DNA of 64,000 bases from Pegea sp. RAD2-039 (taxonomy: Eukaryota; Chordata; Thaliacea; Salpida; Salpidae). Numbering within the stretch: the first letter of the stretch is position 1; the number at the start of each line of letters is the position of its first letter. Both the position numbers and the translations under genes were made by a program. Under the pieces are notes generated by a model that made no database searches, had not been told where the DNA came from, and was given only the letters and a program-made list of their open reading frames with translations. The stretch lies in contig JAQGEQ010000343.1 in assembly GCA_034620365.1 (NCBI GenBank), positions 372,001-436,000 of the forward strand, in the 5' to 3' direction. Positions 1-12,800 of the stretch are shown here, in pieces.

Positions 1-2868
1 TCTTTGTAAAGATTTTATGTAAACAAAATTTAACTTCAAGTAAATTAAGAAATTATAGAAAAATAATATTTTAATTTTGAGTATAATATATCTATCAATA
101 TTTTAATTAATTAATAAATCTGTTTACTTACTTGAAAGTATTTTAACTTTCTCTTCTTTTATTGCAGAAAAAAATTAATATTATTGAAGCCAACAAATTA
201 TTCAAACTTATCAATCTTCTTTTATAGGTACGATATAAAAATAACTCAATTATTTATTTGATATCAAATATATAAGCTTAAGAAATAAAAAATAATAAAT
301 TTTTTTATAAAATATTGAATATTTTAAGTTAAATCAAATAAAATAATGTTGATCGAGTTAAGATAGAACAATAGAAATTTTTGTAAACAGAATTGCAAGG
401 TTACGAATCGCTACAAATCGACAAAAACCAAAATATCACTGCTTACGCTAAATGTGTTATCACAACTATATGGTTTATTTTTGTATTTACACTTTCAATT
501 AATTTTAATAAAAGAATAAACTAAATTATTTATGTAGATTGTATACGTGAAAAAGTTATGAAAAAAAAGGTTGAAAAGATGCCTACCTTCGTGGAACTTG
601 TCATAACCTTCTATCAAAAAGAATTATGATTTAAAGGTGAATTAAAGCTAAAATATATCACAAGCTACTATTAATTGATATACAAACTTAGAATTAGGTA
701 GTATACGGAATATAGAAAAATGTGGTATTTGATTATTATTAACATCAATGTTATTATCAGCAAAAACAATCCCGGTTAAAATTTTGCTTAAAAACATTTT
801 AGATAAATACTTAAAGAATGTGTGAAGTTATATATGATATATTAGCAGTAAACAGGGTAATCTAGAAAGATCTAAAGTCTAACGATATTGAATAATATTT
901 GTGTAAAATTGTACTTCCTCTTCTTTACAATTTTAAAATCGATTGTTCACGTGGTAAGTATGATGATTTATTTGTTGTTATATCTATAAAATTGAAAAAA
1001 AAAAATGATTTAAACAAATATATTAAGTTTTATTAATTTGCTTATTATAATTTTTATTGTTATTCTATTTCATCAAATTGTTTTTTTTTGTAACTGTTAA
1101 CCACAACAATTTAAAACTAAATCAAAAAATTTGATGACTTTGCTTACAGAATTAATTTCAAATTTATTCTTACTTTATTAGAAATTTATGTATAAAAAAA
1201 TTTTGACAGCAAATAGTTTTTTAGTTTACTTTTTACTTTATTCATTTATAACTTACTTTTAGTAAAAGCCTCGGGCAAAATTATTTAGAAGTTGTTGAGG
1301 TCAATTTTAGTTTATTTTTTAGTTATTAAGTTTGGTAAGAAACTGGTTTAAACTTCATGCTTAAATCTTTTTATGAAGTTGTAGAGATTTCTACGCAACT
1401 AAAAATCCATCATTTTTTAAATGTTATCATTCATAAGCCTAACTTGTTGTTTTGGCATAGATACAATTTTTTAATAAATTAAAATGTTTTGCTAAAGGTC
1501 ATGAGAAAACAAACCTGTTTTTATTTAAAAATTTTAAATTTTTTAGTATTACAATAAACTCTTGGTTAAGAAATTAATAATTTAATATTTTCTCGGATTT
1601 TTAATCAAACCTTAACAAATAAAAGAACCATAGCATTTAAAATAACCCAAAAGTTAGATAAAATTAATATCTAAACGAAAAGTTTTCTTACAAATTTGGA
1701 TTTTTTTAAAACTTAGCTTAGTTTTTATCTCTTAAAAATTCCTGAAATTTTGTCAAAAATCAGTTTTCTTTAGTAATATACATTTTAAATCTTTTTGAAT
1801 TCTATGTCGGTTTTTTTTTTCATAAGCATTTTCTAAAAACTCTTCATATAAAAAGTTTCTTTTTTTCAAAAATCTTCTTAATTATCTTGTATAAATGTCT
1901 TCATTACTTGTGTTTAGTCAGGTTATGTCAGTTTAACGAAAAAATTCTTTAAAACATGGCATAAGCAGACTTTTGAAAGTGCTATAAAAATTTTAAGGAA
2001 TTTTATTTATCTTTTTTGTACTTAAGTAAGACTGCCATTGAATGACGCACAAAAGTTTATTTTTTGTTTATACTTTTAAATTGTACGTATTTGTAAAATT
2101 TATCTGTGCGTCACTACTTAAAATTATATAATAATAATTAAGCGTATCAATATTTACTATAAGATGCTCTTGTAACTGGTTTATGGCTTAACACTTATGT
2201 AACTGACCTTGTGAATTATAAACAGACACGATTTAAAAAATCTCATTTTAAAATTTGTAAATCTTATAATTATATTTGTTTTATCTTTAAAACTTTTCTA
2301 GAAATTTAGTTTTATTTTGAAAATTTGATGATATTTATAATTTATTTTTTTAATTATTTTTTCAATTAATCATTTCCCACAAATATTTAATTGGTAACAT
2401 TTAAGCCACTTGTTTCTTATGCTGCCACGACAAGTTTAAAAACAAAGTTTTTTTCATCATAAACTTCAAACCACTCAAAAAGTTGATCATGAAGCTACTT
2501 ATAGAAAAATCAAAGTGATATTTATGGAATTTTTGGCTCAAATTCACAGACTGTTTTTCAAACTTGTTTTCTTTTAATCTGAAATAGTTTTAAACAATAT
2601 ATTTGCAAACTACAAAGTAGGCATAAATATCATTCTTATGCTTTTATACGTTTTATTATATTTCTGTAATAGCGAAATATTCATGCATTTCAAAACGCAA
2701 AGCATTTTATATGATTAAGCGCTACACAAATTATTAAATACATCTGACTAATTTAAACATAACACAAAAGTGCAAACAGTTTGTTATCTAGACTTAATCT
2801 TCTCACTTAACTAAATGAAATTAAACAGTTTTAATTATGATAATTATTATTAAGTTATAATTACAAAA
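1..2868. other. AT-rich intergenic region, no gene seen
   Basis: I find no exon chain, RNA gene or recognisable repeat here. The stretch is strongly AT-rich with homopolymer runs and stops in all frames. It lies downstream of the stop codon of the large minus-strand repeat gene. Confidence 0.6.
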
Positions 2869-3800
2869 TTATTCATTCAAAATAGAGAAGATAATACTTA
2901 TAAACTTTCTCAAACTGTTTTTAATTGCATTGATATCAACTCTGTTGACATCTAAGGTTTCGTAAAACGATTCTATATCTTCTAAGACACATTTTTCCTC
3001 TATTAAAAGAGCAATTCTAGTTTCTGTTATGTCCAGTATGCTGAAATAAGAATAAGTTTATTAAAATAACTAATTAGTTTAGAGATATCATCTGAAACTT
3101 GATCTTACTGATAAATCTCTTCCTGATTTCTTGCCCATGAATATGTTCTATAAAATGTGGCCAAATGGTTTCTAATTTGAACAATAAAATTCTCTCCGCA
3201 TAATCCTGATAAGAAGTCATTATTAGAATGAGGAAATTGTAAGCCAAGAGGTGCGTGGGAACAAAAGATATCTAGAATATCATTTGAATTATTCTTAGGT
3301 ATCCAAAGAGTTTCAAAATATTTCTGTATCGTCTGAAATTTAACTGAATTATTTTTTGTCACTTTTTTTATTGATGAAGATTTACAATTATATCAATAAG
3401 TTGTTTTGTGTTCGGTGATATACTCCAAGAACACCCTAATAAAACATCATTTGCACACCTTACTAAATTTCCTAAATGTGATCTGAATAACGAACAGGAA
3501 ATATTTTCTTTTTTTAATTAAATGTTCGAAATATCTTAATTTCAAACCTGCATCCTTTGGGACCTTTAAATTTAGAGATCTTTAAAAAATTTGATCCGTA
3601 AAAACAGTTTCCATAAAATTGTTTGATCAAATGTCGTAGAGAACAAGAAGGTGTTATTGCATAATCTATAAAGGTCTAAATTATTGCAAATCAAACCCGC
3701 AGATGATAGAAAAAAAAGTTTTTTAATCTTTTATACTTAAAAAATGTTATTTTACCATCTTCAGAAATATCTGCCATCAAAACAACATCACCAGAAGCAC
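2869..3800 (-). other. Cysteine-rich C-terminal region of the repeat protein
   Basis: Five exons in consistent phase follow module 8: about 3754-3800 (SASGDVVLMADISED), about 3549-3673 (YAITPSCSLRHLIKQ ... KGPKGCR), about 3415-3503 (SHLGNLVRCANDVLLGC), about 3110-3332 (TIQKYFETLWIPK ... NQEEIY) and 2869-3041, ending FSILNE. The region carries eight cysteines (spaced as C, NC, GC, RC, GC, FC, LC, KC), enough for four disulphides. I do not recognise the family. One splice acceptor (TTTATAG at about 3674) was chosen because the neighbouring acceptor would lead to a stop. Confidence 0.55.
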
Positions 3801-6800
3801 CTAAGTATAAAAAAAGATTTATGTAAAGTAGTAAAAAACATATTTGTACAAAATAAACAGCAATTGAAAGTTTTTGAAAGCTTTAAACTAACTTTTTGCA
3901 AGTTGTAAAAGTAGTGGTTGCATTGCTAACCTAATTTCATGCTCAGCAACCGATTTTCCACCACGCCTAAAATTTATTGGGTTTATTTACTAATTTGATT
4001 TTAAATTTATAATAATAAAACTTTTTATTGGTTATATTTTATTAAATTTTTCACTGAATATCGGGTTAAGAATTTAAATCTTTTTTTTTTGGTATTTTTA
4101 TGCGGTTAGATCTTAATTTCCGAGAGCAAAAACAGTGATGTTTTATAACAAATAGACAGTGCATGCCGGATTAAATTTTATCGGTCAAAGTTGAATGTTA
4201 GAAAAACACATTTAAACAAAAATTTAACTTTCAACAAAAAGACAATTATGTTTCGTTTAATGACGTCATTAGATCTTTACTTTGATAGAAGGGTGTATCC
4301 TAAGAAGATATTATCTCCGGTCACTTCCAGTCTTCCAAGAAGACCATTTGATCCTGATGCATGGTAAAACGTGGGATCAGATAAGATACTTCTCCAAGAC
4401 TGATAGAGAATTGTAAAAGTATTTTACAAAACCACAACAAACAGATTTACCTCACTGTGGACTACAAAATAAATCTCGCAGATACTCGCATCTTCTTCTG
4501 CCTCACTGATCTGGTAAACATCATATTCTAAATGATAGTCTCCTAAGGATACAGTTCCTTTCATTCTTCCTGTTAATCCCCCTCCGTCTGCACCAGCATC
4601 ACCACGTACCTACTCATATTTTGTTAATATTTCTGGTAATTGCGAAATTGTTTGCAGCAACTTTATTTAATTAATAAATTTTAGTGGTTTGTAATTTCAT
4701 TTCATTATTTTTTAAACGAAATTTCAAAGAATTTCTTTGAAAATCTTCTAAGCAAATAAGAAGAATTATTTACAAGCTGCATATATATGATGTTTATCAT
4801 TGTTTTTGATAAGTTGCAAAAATTGATTTTAAAAACATTTCATTTAAATCTTCAAAACCTAAATTGCATACAAAGTCAAAAAAATACAGATGACGTTCAA
4901 TTTAAAAGCGATGAAAACCAAAACTAACCACAATTGTATACGTCGGCATATCGTCATCAGTATTTGTACTACTATTTGCCCACAAGAGGGCGACAAAGGG
5001 GTGAGACGCCACCACACCATAACTGTAACCGGTTTTTCTAGGAAAAATAACTTAAGTAAAAATGATTAACAGAAATATCGATTACCCCTGAATACTATCA
5101 TATTTAACCTTCCCTATTTCATCAGATCCAACAACATTTCTTCCGATATACACCTAGAAAGATGTTTGTATCTAATTCAGATGAAGAAGATCAGATCTTA
5201 CTGTGTTCCCTCCATCAAACATATCGTTTCCTCCATCATCAATTGAATAAGGGTTCGTTGAATCGTAAGAATAGGAAAAAAAGTTTGGAATAAAACGTCT
5301 CATTTGTTCTGCAGTTTCATTTCTAATTGCATTTAGAGCTTTTTCTACAACACCTTGAGTATGATCTGCTTCTAATATTCAATTTATTTAATTATTCAAC
5401 GCGTGGCTTCGAGTTACAACTTCAAAAGCTCTTATAACGAATAAATTGAAAGATTTTTACTTCAAAATGAACTCCGGTAAATTTAATTTTAGAAATTATA
5501 TTCTTCTAAACACTTACTTTCCAAATATTCTTCATTTATTTCTTCAGAACCACCTAATAAAAATAATATTATGAATTTGTTTATTAAAATTATGTTCAGG
5601 ACCTTGTACTGCATCCAGAAATATGTCCAGAGCGTTTTTGATTTCAGTCTCATTGACTTTCTCACCTAAAGACCTTTATCAAATTGTTTTAGTTAAAAAA
5701 TTTAGATAAATAAATTTGTTGCGATTAAATGTACTAATAAATCAAAAGATTTGGATTACTTGGAAAGTAACATGTAACCAATTAAAACTTGGTTCCCAAC
5801 TACAGTGAATGTACTGCTTAAATCATTCTTCCCGTTTATATAAGAGAAGTAATTAGGTCCATCTTGATATGATTCCCACTAAAATAGATTTTCAAAGAAA
5901 ATAACGTTTTTAATTTCTTGAGTCTCATCAAAATAACTTTTAATAATTTAAAAACTATAATTTCAAACTTACATGTTTACATTTTATTGAACAAAACACT
6001 TCACATATACTTGGGTCGTCAGCATTACTTAATTCAAATACATCGTAATGTAAAGTACAATTTTCATTTGTAATATTACCTCTAAAGATATGAACATTAC
6101 CAGAACCATCTGCACCAGCGTTACCGCTAACCTATAAAAGAATCATTTAAATAATATTCAGAAAAATATGATTAAGTGATGAGCTTACAGACAGTCTGTA
6201 TTCATGAGGTGTTTCATCTGGACTGTTGATATACAAAAGAGCATAAAAAGGGTGAGATGTAGCAGATATAAAGATATAATTCCGATTTCTAAAGTTTAAA
6301 AATAGATATTTGTAAATACAAGTTACTATCTCATTAATCTGTGAGACGTTTCTTCTGTCTTAGAGAAGAGTTTGAACCAATGACTCATTTGATTCAATTA
6401 TTTAAGATTCAATTCATTTCAACTAATGATTTGAAACAATAAAGATGTTGCTTACTCGTAAAGTTTGTTGTAATCTACAGTCATCTCAGGTTCTTCATCC
6501 ACTTTAATCTTAATCTGTAATTTGATTGGTTGATAAACTGTTTCTTAGATGATTATAAATTTGAAGAACTTACTTGATTCCCGGTATCATACATGTCGCT
6601 ACCACCATCTTTTATGCTATTGATATCTCCATCATAAGCATAAAAAAAGAAGTTTTCAATTTTCGTTGTGATCAGTTTAGTTGCAGTGGAATTAAGTCCA
6701 AGGTTCATGTTAGAGAACTCTCTGTTCACAACTTCTTCTAATTCATCTTCCTCAGAGGAAGTAAAAATAGGGAACTCGTAATCTGACCAAATATTTGTAG

Positions 6801-9800
6801 TTATGTCTTGTTGCTCTGTAGAGGTTGGAGCTTTATAAGCTGAAAATTTGAATGATCAATTTAAAGATATTTTGATAAATAAATATATTACTTGTTGGTA
6901 TTCTTTCTTTGGTTGTGTAGAGTTTAGTTGACTTTGTGCTAGGTGAAGTTGTTTGTTGTTGAGAGTTATCTTTAAATTTTTTTAGAAATAATTAAAAGTT
7001 TGAATTATGTTCAAAATAAGTTGGATAAACGGTTGAAACCTGTAGTTGATTCTGTTGTAGTTGAATCTGTTGTAGTTGATTCTGTTGTAGTTGATTCTGT
7101 TGTAGTTGAATCTGTTGTAGTTGATTCTGTTGTAGTTGAGTCTTCTGTAGTAGGTTGCGTAGTTGTGGAATAATCTTGAACAATTAAAAGATGTATTTTT
7201 ATCAACTAAATACAAAAAGATTTGAAAATCAAATCAAAATGAAATTGAAACTTATTCTTTCCTGGTTACCTGCTTCATTTTCAATTGTGAATGAAATCGC
7301 TGTAAACAAATACAAAAGTTGTTTAGAAATCTTGAAAAAGATCAGACTAATACCTGGAGCTAGTCTCTTCATCAAGTTATCCATTACTCTTGAGATCTCA
7401 TTTGTTGTCACAGCTTCTGCTCTTTGTCTATTTATCAAATTTCATATTTTGTTAAGAAGATTAAAACATCAATTTATGAATCCACAAACTTTGAAAGAAG
7501 TAAATAACCAAGAAGAAAGTTCCTTCCATTCGCCGTAAAGCTATTTTCTAACTGATCTGTGTCAGTTCCAACTGATAACTTCCCTGAACCTCTTATCTGT
7601 GACTTCCAATGCTTTAAAGATCATTTAATATTATTTACAGAAAAGCAGGAATAAAAAACCGACTTTTTCACTCGATAAAACGAAAAATATTTCACAAATA
7701 CTAGGATCACTGACAGCTCCACTAATTTGAAAGACACCGTATTGAAGTTTATATCCTGACCATTGATTGGTCACATTTTTAATCACACTAACAACTCCAG
7801 AACTATCGGCGCCAGCATTTCCACTAACCTAAAGACAGATTCGATTTGTAAAATAAAAATGTCAAAAATAAACTCACATTTATTGAGGCTGATCTCATGA
7901 GATCATTGGTGTTGCTTCCAACCCAAAGAAGAGCTACAAACGGATGCGTAGCAATCGTGGTGAAAGCATAATCATCATAACTACATTAGATAAAAATATT
8001 TCCTTTTAATCAAATCTATAAATTGATTCTTTTGAAAAACGTTTTATTTGAATGTTCAAGTTTTGGGTTATATTAAAACCTATCTTGATTCAAGTAAACT
8101 TTTATTCAATTTAAAATATAACTCACAAAAATGATTGGTTATAAACTGCTCCAATATTCTTAAAATATTCAAGTTCTCCGACAGAAAAAGAAACCTAAAC
8201 AGTAAACGTTTCCATTAAACCTGTTTATCTGTTACTATTTATAAAATAATTAATCTAATTTAGCTAAAAGTAAAAGGTTGAAAAATAATCAAAACTCAAC
8301 AACTTACTCGGTTGCCATTATCATACATATCATTTCCTCCATCGCCGATATTACTCAACGATTCTCCGTCATAACTATAAGCGTGCCAATTAGCTATTTG
8401 CAGAGCTATTCCAGCTAGACTTCCTCCAGCAGGTTGAAGACTCAATGTTGCGCTCATCATAATGGAATTTAAGATTGGGGAAGTTTGAGTTTCTATAAAA
8501 GATGATTTAGAATCGAATAAAAAGTCTTCCAGAAGCTTACCATCAGATTCAGATTCTTTGATTGTAGTTAATTTTGTGATCTCTGAATTAAAGAAGTTTT
8601 TAGTTGGATGTTTAGTTAAAGTGAACTAACCTGAAGATATCGCCTCAAATAAAGGTTCTAGAGATGATTGAATCTCGTAATCAGCGATGCGGTCTCCATT
8701 TTCTCTGTAAAAAATCATTTAGAGATTCGCTACAAAGATTAACTTTAAACCTTGATAGCAAGATGTAACCCAACATCATATTTTCACCGCGAGAAGTAAG
8801 TTTATTGGCCATGAAATCAGATCCTTGTGTCTCGCTGCTAAACAAAGTTTCTTCGACTTTCGAGTCCCATAACTACAACAGATTACTCAGTAAAAAGATG
8901 AGAAGATAAAATCTCTCTTACAGTAGGACTTGAGATTACAAAGAAGACTTCACAGATGCTGGGATCATCTGCATTGATCAGTTGAGACACACTATACTGG
9001 AGGATATAATCCTTCCAAAACATCATTTGATTTTCAACTTTTTCAATTTCTCCTAACCCATCTGCCCCTGTATCTCCACTCACCTAAACAAAGATCACAT
9101 CACAACAGATCTATATGTCTTATAGATGAAGACTTGGATCGTATAAGATTGAAGATTAGATGAATCCTTTGATGCTATCCATGCAAGAGTTATAAACGGA
9201 TGTGACGTCTTAGATCCATAGACACAGTTCTCTTTTCTAACATTAAAAGATTAATAAAATCTTTTTTTTGGGGGGGGGGGGGTTATGTGACTAACTTGTA
9301 ATATTGATTGTATTTCATTGGACTTGTCCATACTTCACCATCGACAAGGAAAGAAATCTAAAAATAGATTTAATTTGTTAAAATATTCACCATGGAAACG
9401 AGTAGAAGGTACAATATTTCCTTTATCAAACATATCACTCCCTCCATCTTCAATTTGAAAGTTGTTTCCATCGTATGAGTAAAAATGGAACATCGGAATA
9501 TCATCAGTGATCGGATCCATAATTGCCCCAGTTAAAGATAACAAAACACTCTCAACTAGATTACTAGGTGGTTCTAGACACAAAATACTTTTGAATAAGT
9601 TTATTTGTTTGAAATGATCTCACCAAGAGCTTCTGATGTGACTTGACCAGGTAAAGCTGTAATAAAATTTTCAATCAAATATCTGGGTAACTAGAAAAGG
9701 TTTTTCATCAAGATAATTGATTACATAACCACCTCTAGATATGGCAGCAAGTACAGAATTCATTGCTGAACGTATTTCATCTTCAGAAATAGCTTCGTTT

Positions 9801-12800
9801 TCACCATCTCTACCTAATCTATAAATAACATCAAACATTATACTTCGTGACAGACTTTTAAAACAATATTTTTCAGCACCTGGAAAACAGTAGAAAACCT
9901 AACAACAAATTTGTTCCTTTAGTTGATAAGTTGCTATCTAAACTGTTAGTTGCATTCAGATGAGAAAATGAATCAAATTCTCTGAGTCTTTTCGAATTCC
10001 ACATCTAGAAACAAAACGCCAAATTTGGTCAACAAATTTTAAATTATAAAAAATAGAACATTTATATATATGCGGCTAAACTTTTATATTTCAAAACTTA
10101 GGTGTTTTTAAATTGTAATTTAGAAGATTAAATCATCATTTACTAAGTGAGATCAAGAGAGGTTAACTTTGACCTCTCCTTTGCAACTGATGATTAACCT
10201 TTTTCTAATTTTAACTCATCAATTTCAAACTAGTTTAAAAAACTTTAAACATTTATTTGATATTTTTTCAACTGATTCTTTTGAATTTCTAAATAAACGA
10301 ACCTCTTCGCTGTAAACAACAAAATAAACTTCACAAATTGTCGGATCTTCTTCTGCGTTACTGATTTGAAAGACATAATAATCAAGATCTAATCTTCCAT
10401 AAGATGATGAAGCCTCTTGAACAACAGATCCTTGAAATTCTGTTGTGTGTCCAAAATGGTCAGCTCCAGCATTTCCCCGGACCTATCAAATATTTCAAGA
10501 TAGATTAAAAATTATCGGAGTTTAAGACTCACTCTTAAGATAAAAAGATGATCTTCTTCATCTGTGTTGTTGATCAACATCAGAGCATGAAAAGGATGAA
10601 TTGTTCTGCTCGTGAATTCATAGTTTTCACCACTAATAAATTTAATATATTTTTAATAATTGTTTAAGTTATTAGTGAGTTTTTTTACCGAAATTTTTTG
10701 TTGTATTTGTATCTATCAACATATCTATCATCTTCTCCAAACGAAATCTAAAAAATTTAAAAGAAAACTTTCAATTTCATCTTTATTAGTTTTTAATAAA
10801 CGTTTTTTTGTTCCAATTCATTGTTAGTTTCAATAATTTTAAATTTAAGTTTCAAATCTTATAACAAAAAATATTAAATTTATAAACTAAATCTGGTTTA
10901 AAGATAAGAGATTAAACATTAAGAACAGAAGAATTAAAATAAGATATAAAGAATTTGAAAAAGTATCCTTTACAAAAGGTAATAAATTAACTGTCAGAAC
11001 TCAAACGATACTCTGAGGTATTATCTGAGTAATTCAATTAGGATTTATTTGATCATCAATTCCCTAAAGGCCTTTTTTTCATTTCAATGTCAAAAAAAAC
11101 TATTAACAACTTTGGTTAAAATCTTTGTATTCTTAAATAAATAAATTAATATAATTAAAATATAATTCATTGACAACAACCACCAAAGATTAATTTTAAT
11201 TCAGTTTAGAAAAATCAAAATGTAATTAGTTAATACTCGTTTATTAATTTCAAGATTTATTTTAAATATTCCAAACTTTTCTTCAAATTTATCTTTTTAA
11301 GTTTTTCAAAACTGATATTTCAAATAATCTTTTTAGAAAAAAGATCAAAACTTCTCCTGAAAATACTAGAAAGAAACTTTTACCAAATTTCCAATATCAA
11401 ACATGTCTCCCCCACCATCTCCAATGCTGTTTATATCATCTTCTGTGTATTGATAATCATAAAATGAATTGATCTGTGATTTTATTTGTTCCGATTCCCG
11501 TTCAATAGCCGACGAAATTCCCCAAAGAGATAACTTAGATTTATTTTCTTCTTCATGATCTTCATCTAGAAGTAAGATCAAGTTTGAATCAATCAAACCA
11601 AGAGAATTTCCAAAATTAAAAATATAAAGATAAAAAGCAAAAAACAGAGCAACAAACCTCCAGTTCTGAAATGTAAATGACTTGAACCAAAATCTCGAAT
11701 AATTTCATTATATGAAGCAGTCCCATTAGTAACTGAAATTAAATCAAATTAGTTTTAATATTTAGTGAATCAAACTCACTATCTTGAAAGGTGTAGGTAG
11801 CAGTCTCAGATGAAAGACTCTTGTCACTTACACCTAAACATTAAAAATAATTACTTTGTAATCAATTTTTATTTCTGTGAAGGAATAACTAATAAGTTAT
11901 TTATTTGAATTAGAAGTTAATTGGTAAGTTTTCTTACTTTAAGTTCAAAAAGTTAATTACAAATTAAATGATTAAATGTTCACTTGAAGCAATTGATTTA
12001 AGCACAGGCAACATCGCTTCGTGTATTTCATTTCTTTTAATTGCACTGTTAGGTTCTTTTCTGTCACAAAGTAGTTAACATTTTACAAAAGATAGAAGAA
12101 TATTTGGTTTTACCTTGATAACAACATGAAAGCTAACATGATATTATTTCCATAAATTGTAATCTGACTTTTCATATTATTAGTTTCAGTCATATGTTCA
12201 AATTGATCCAAATTCCGGAACCTAATCGAGTTCCAGCTCTAAATAAATCCCAACTTGTCAATTTTCGACACAAATAATTAACTTCTTACTTCACGATCGT
12301 AGACAACAAAGTAAACTTCACAAATAACTGCATCATCTCCAGCCTCACTGATCTGAAAGACATTATAGTCTGCATTTAAGGAACCTAGATGGATAGTTCC
12401 TGATATCTCGCTGTAGATACCCCCTTGGTCAGCGCCCGCGTTTCCAGTAACCTTTAATTTGAAGTTGAAGTTGAAAATAATCTTTGAAATAATCTGACTA
12501 ACTCGAATTGTGTAACTATGACGTTGATTACTAGTATCATTGACAAACATCATTGCGAAAAACGGATTTCCGGCCTGAACTAAAAATTCAAGTCCTTCAG
12601 ATCTGTAAAAGAACTTTATTAATATTAAAATGAATCTAATCATCAACAAACTTGTAATATCTAGTTTGATCTTTGTTATAAAAAACTGGTTCTGAAAGCA
12701 TAAAATCACGACCAAATGAAACCTACAAAAAAATTTGATTAGAATAAAAAATAGTTAATCAAAATTCAATACCATATTTCCTTCATCGTACATATCATTT

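Noticed and set aside
6982-7215. Alternative frames rich in Asn-Tyr-Arg or Gln-Leu over the 15-bp repeat
   Set aside because: Only the Thr-rich frame fits the exon phases and the linker type of the repeat protein.
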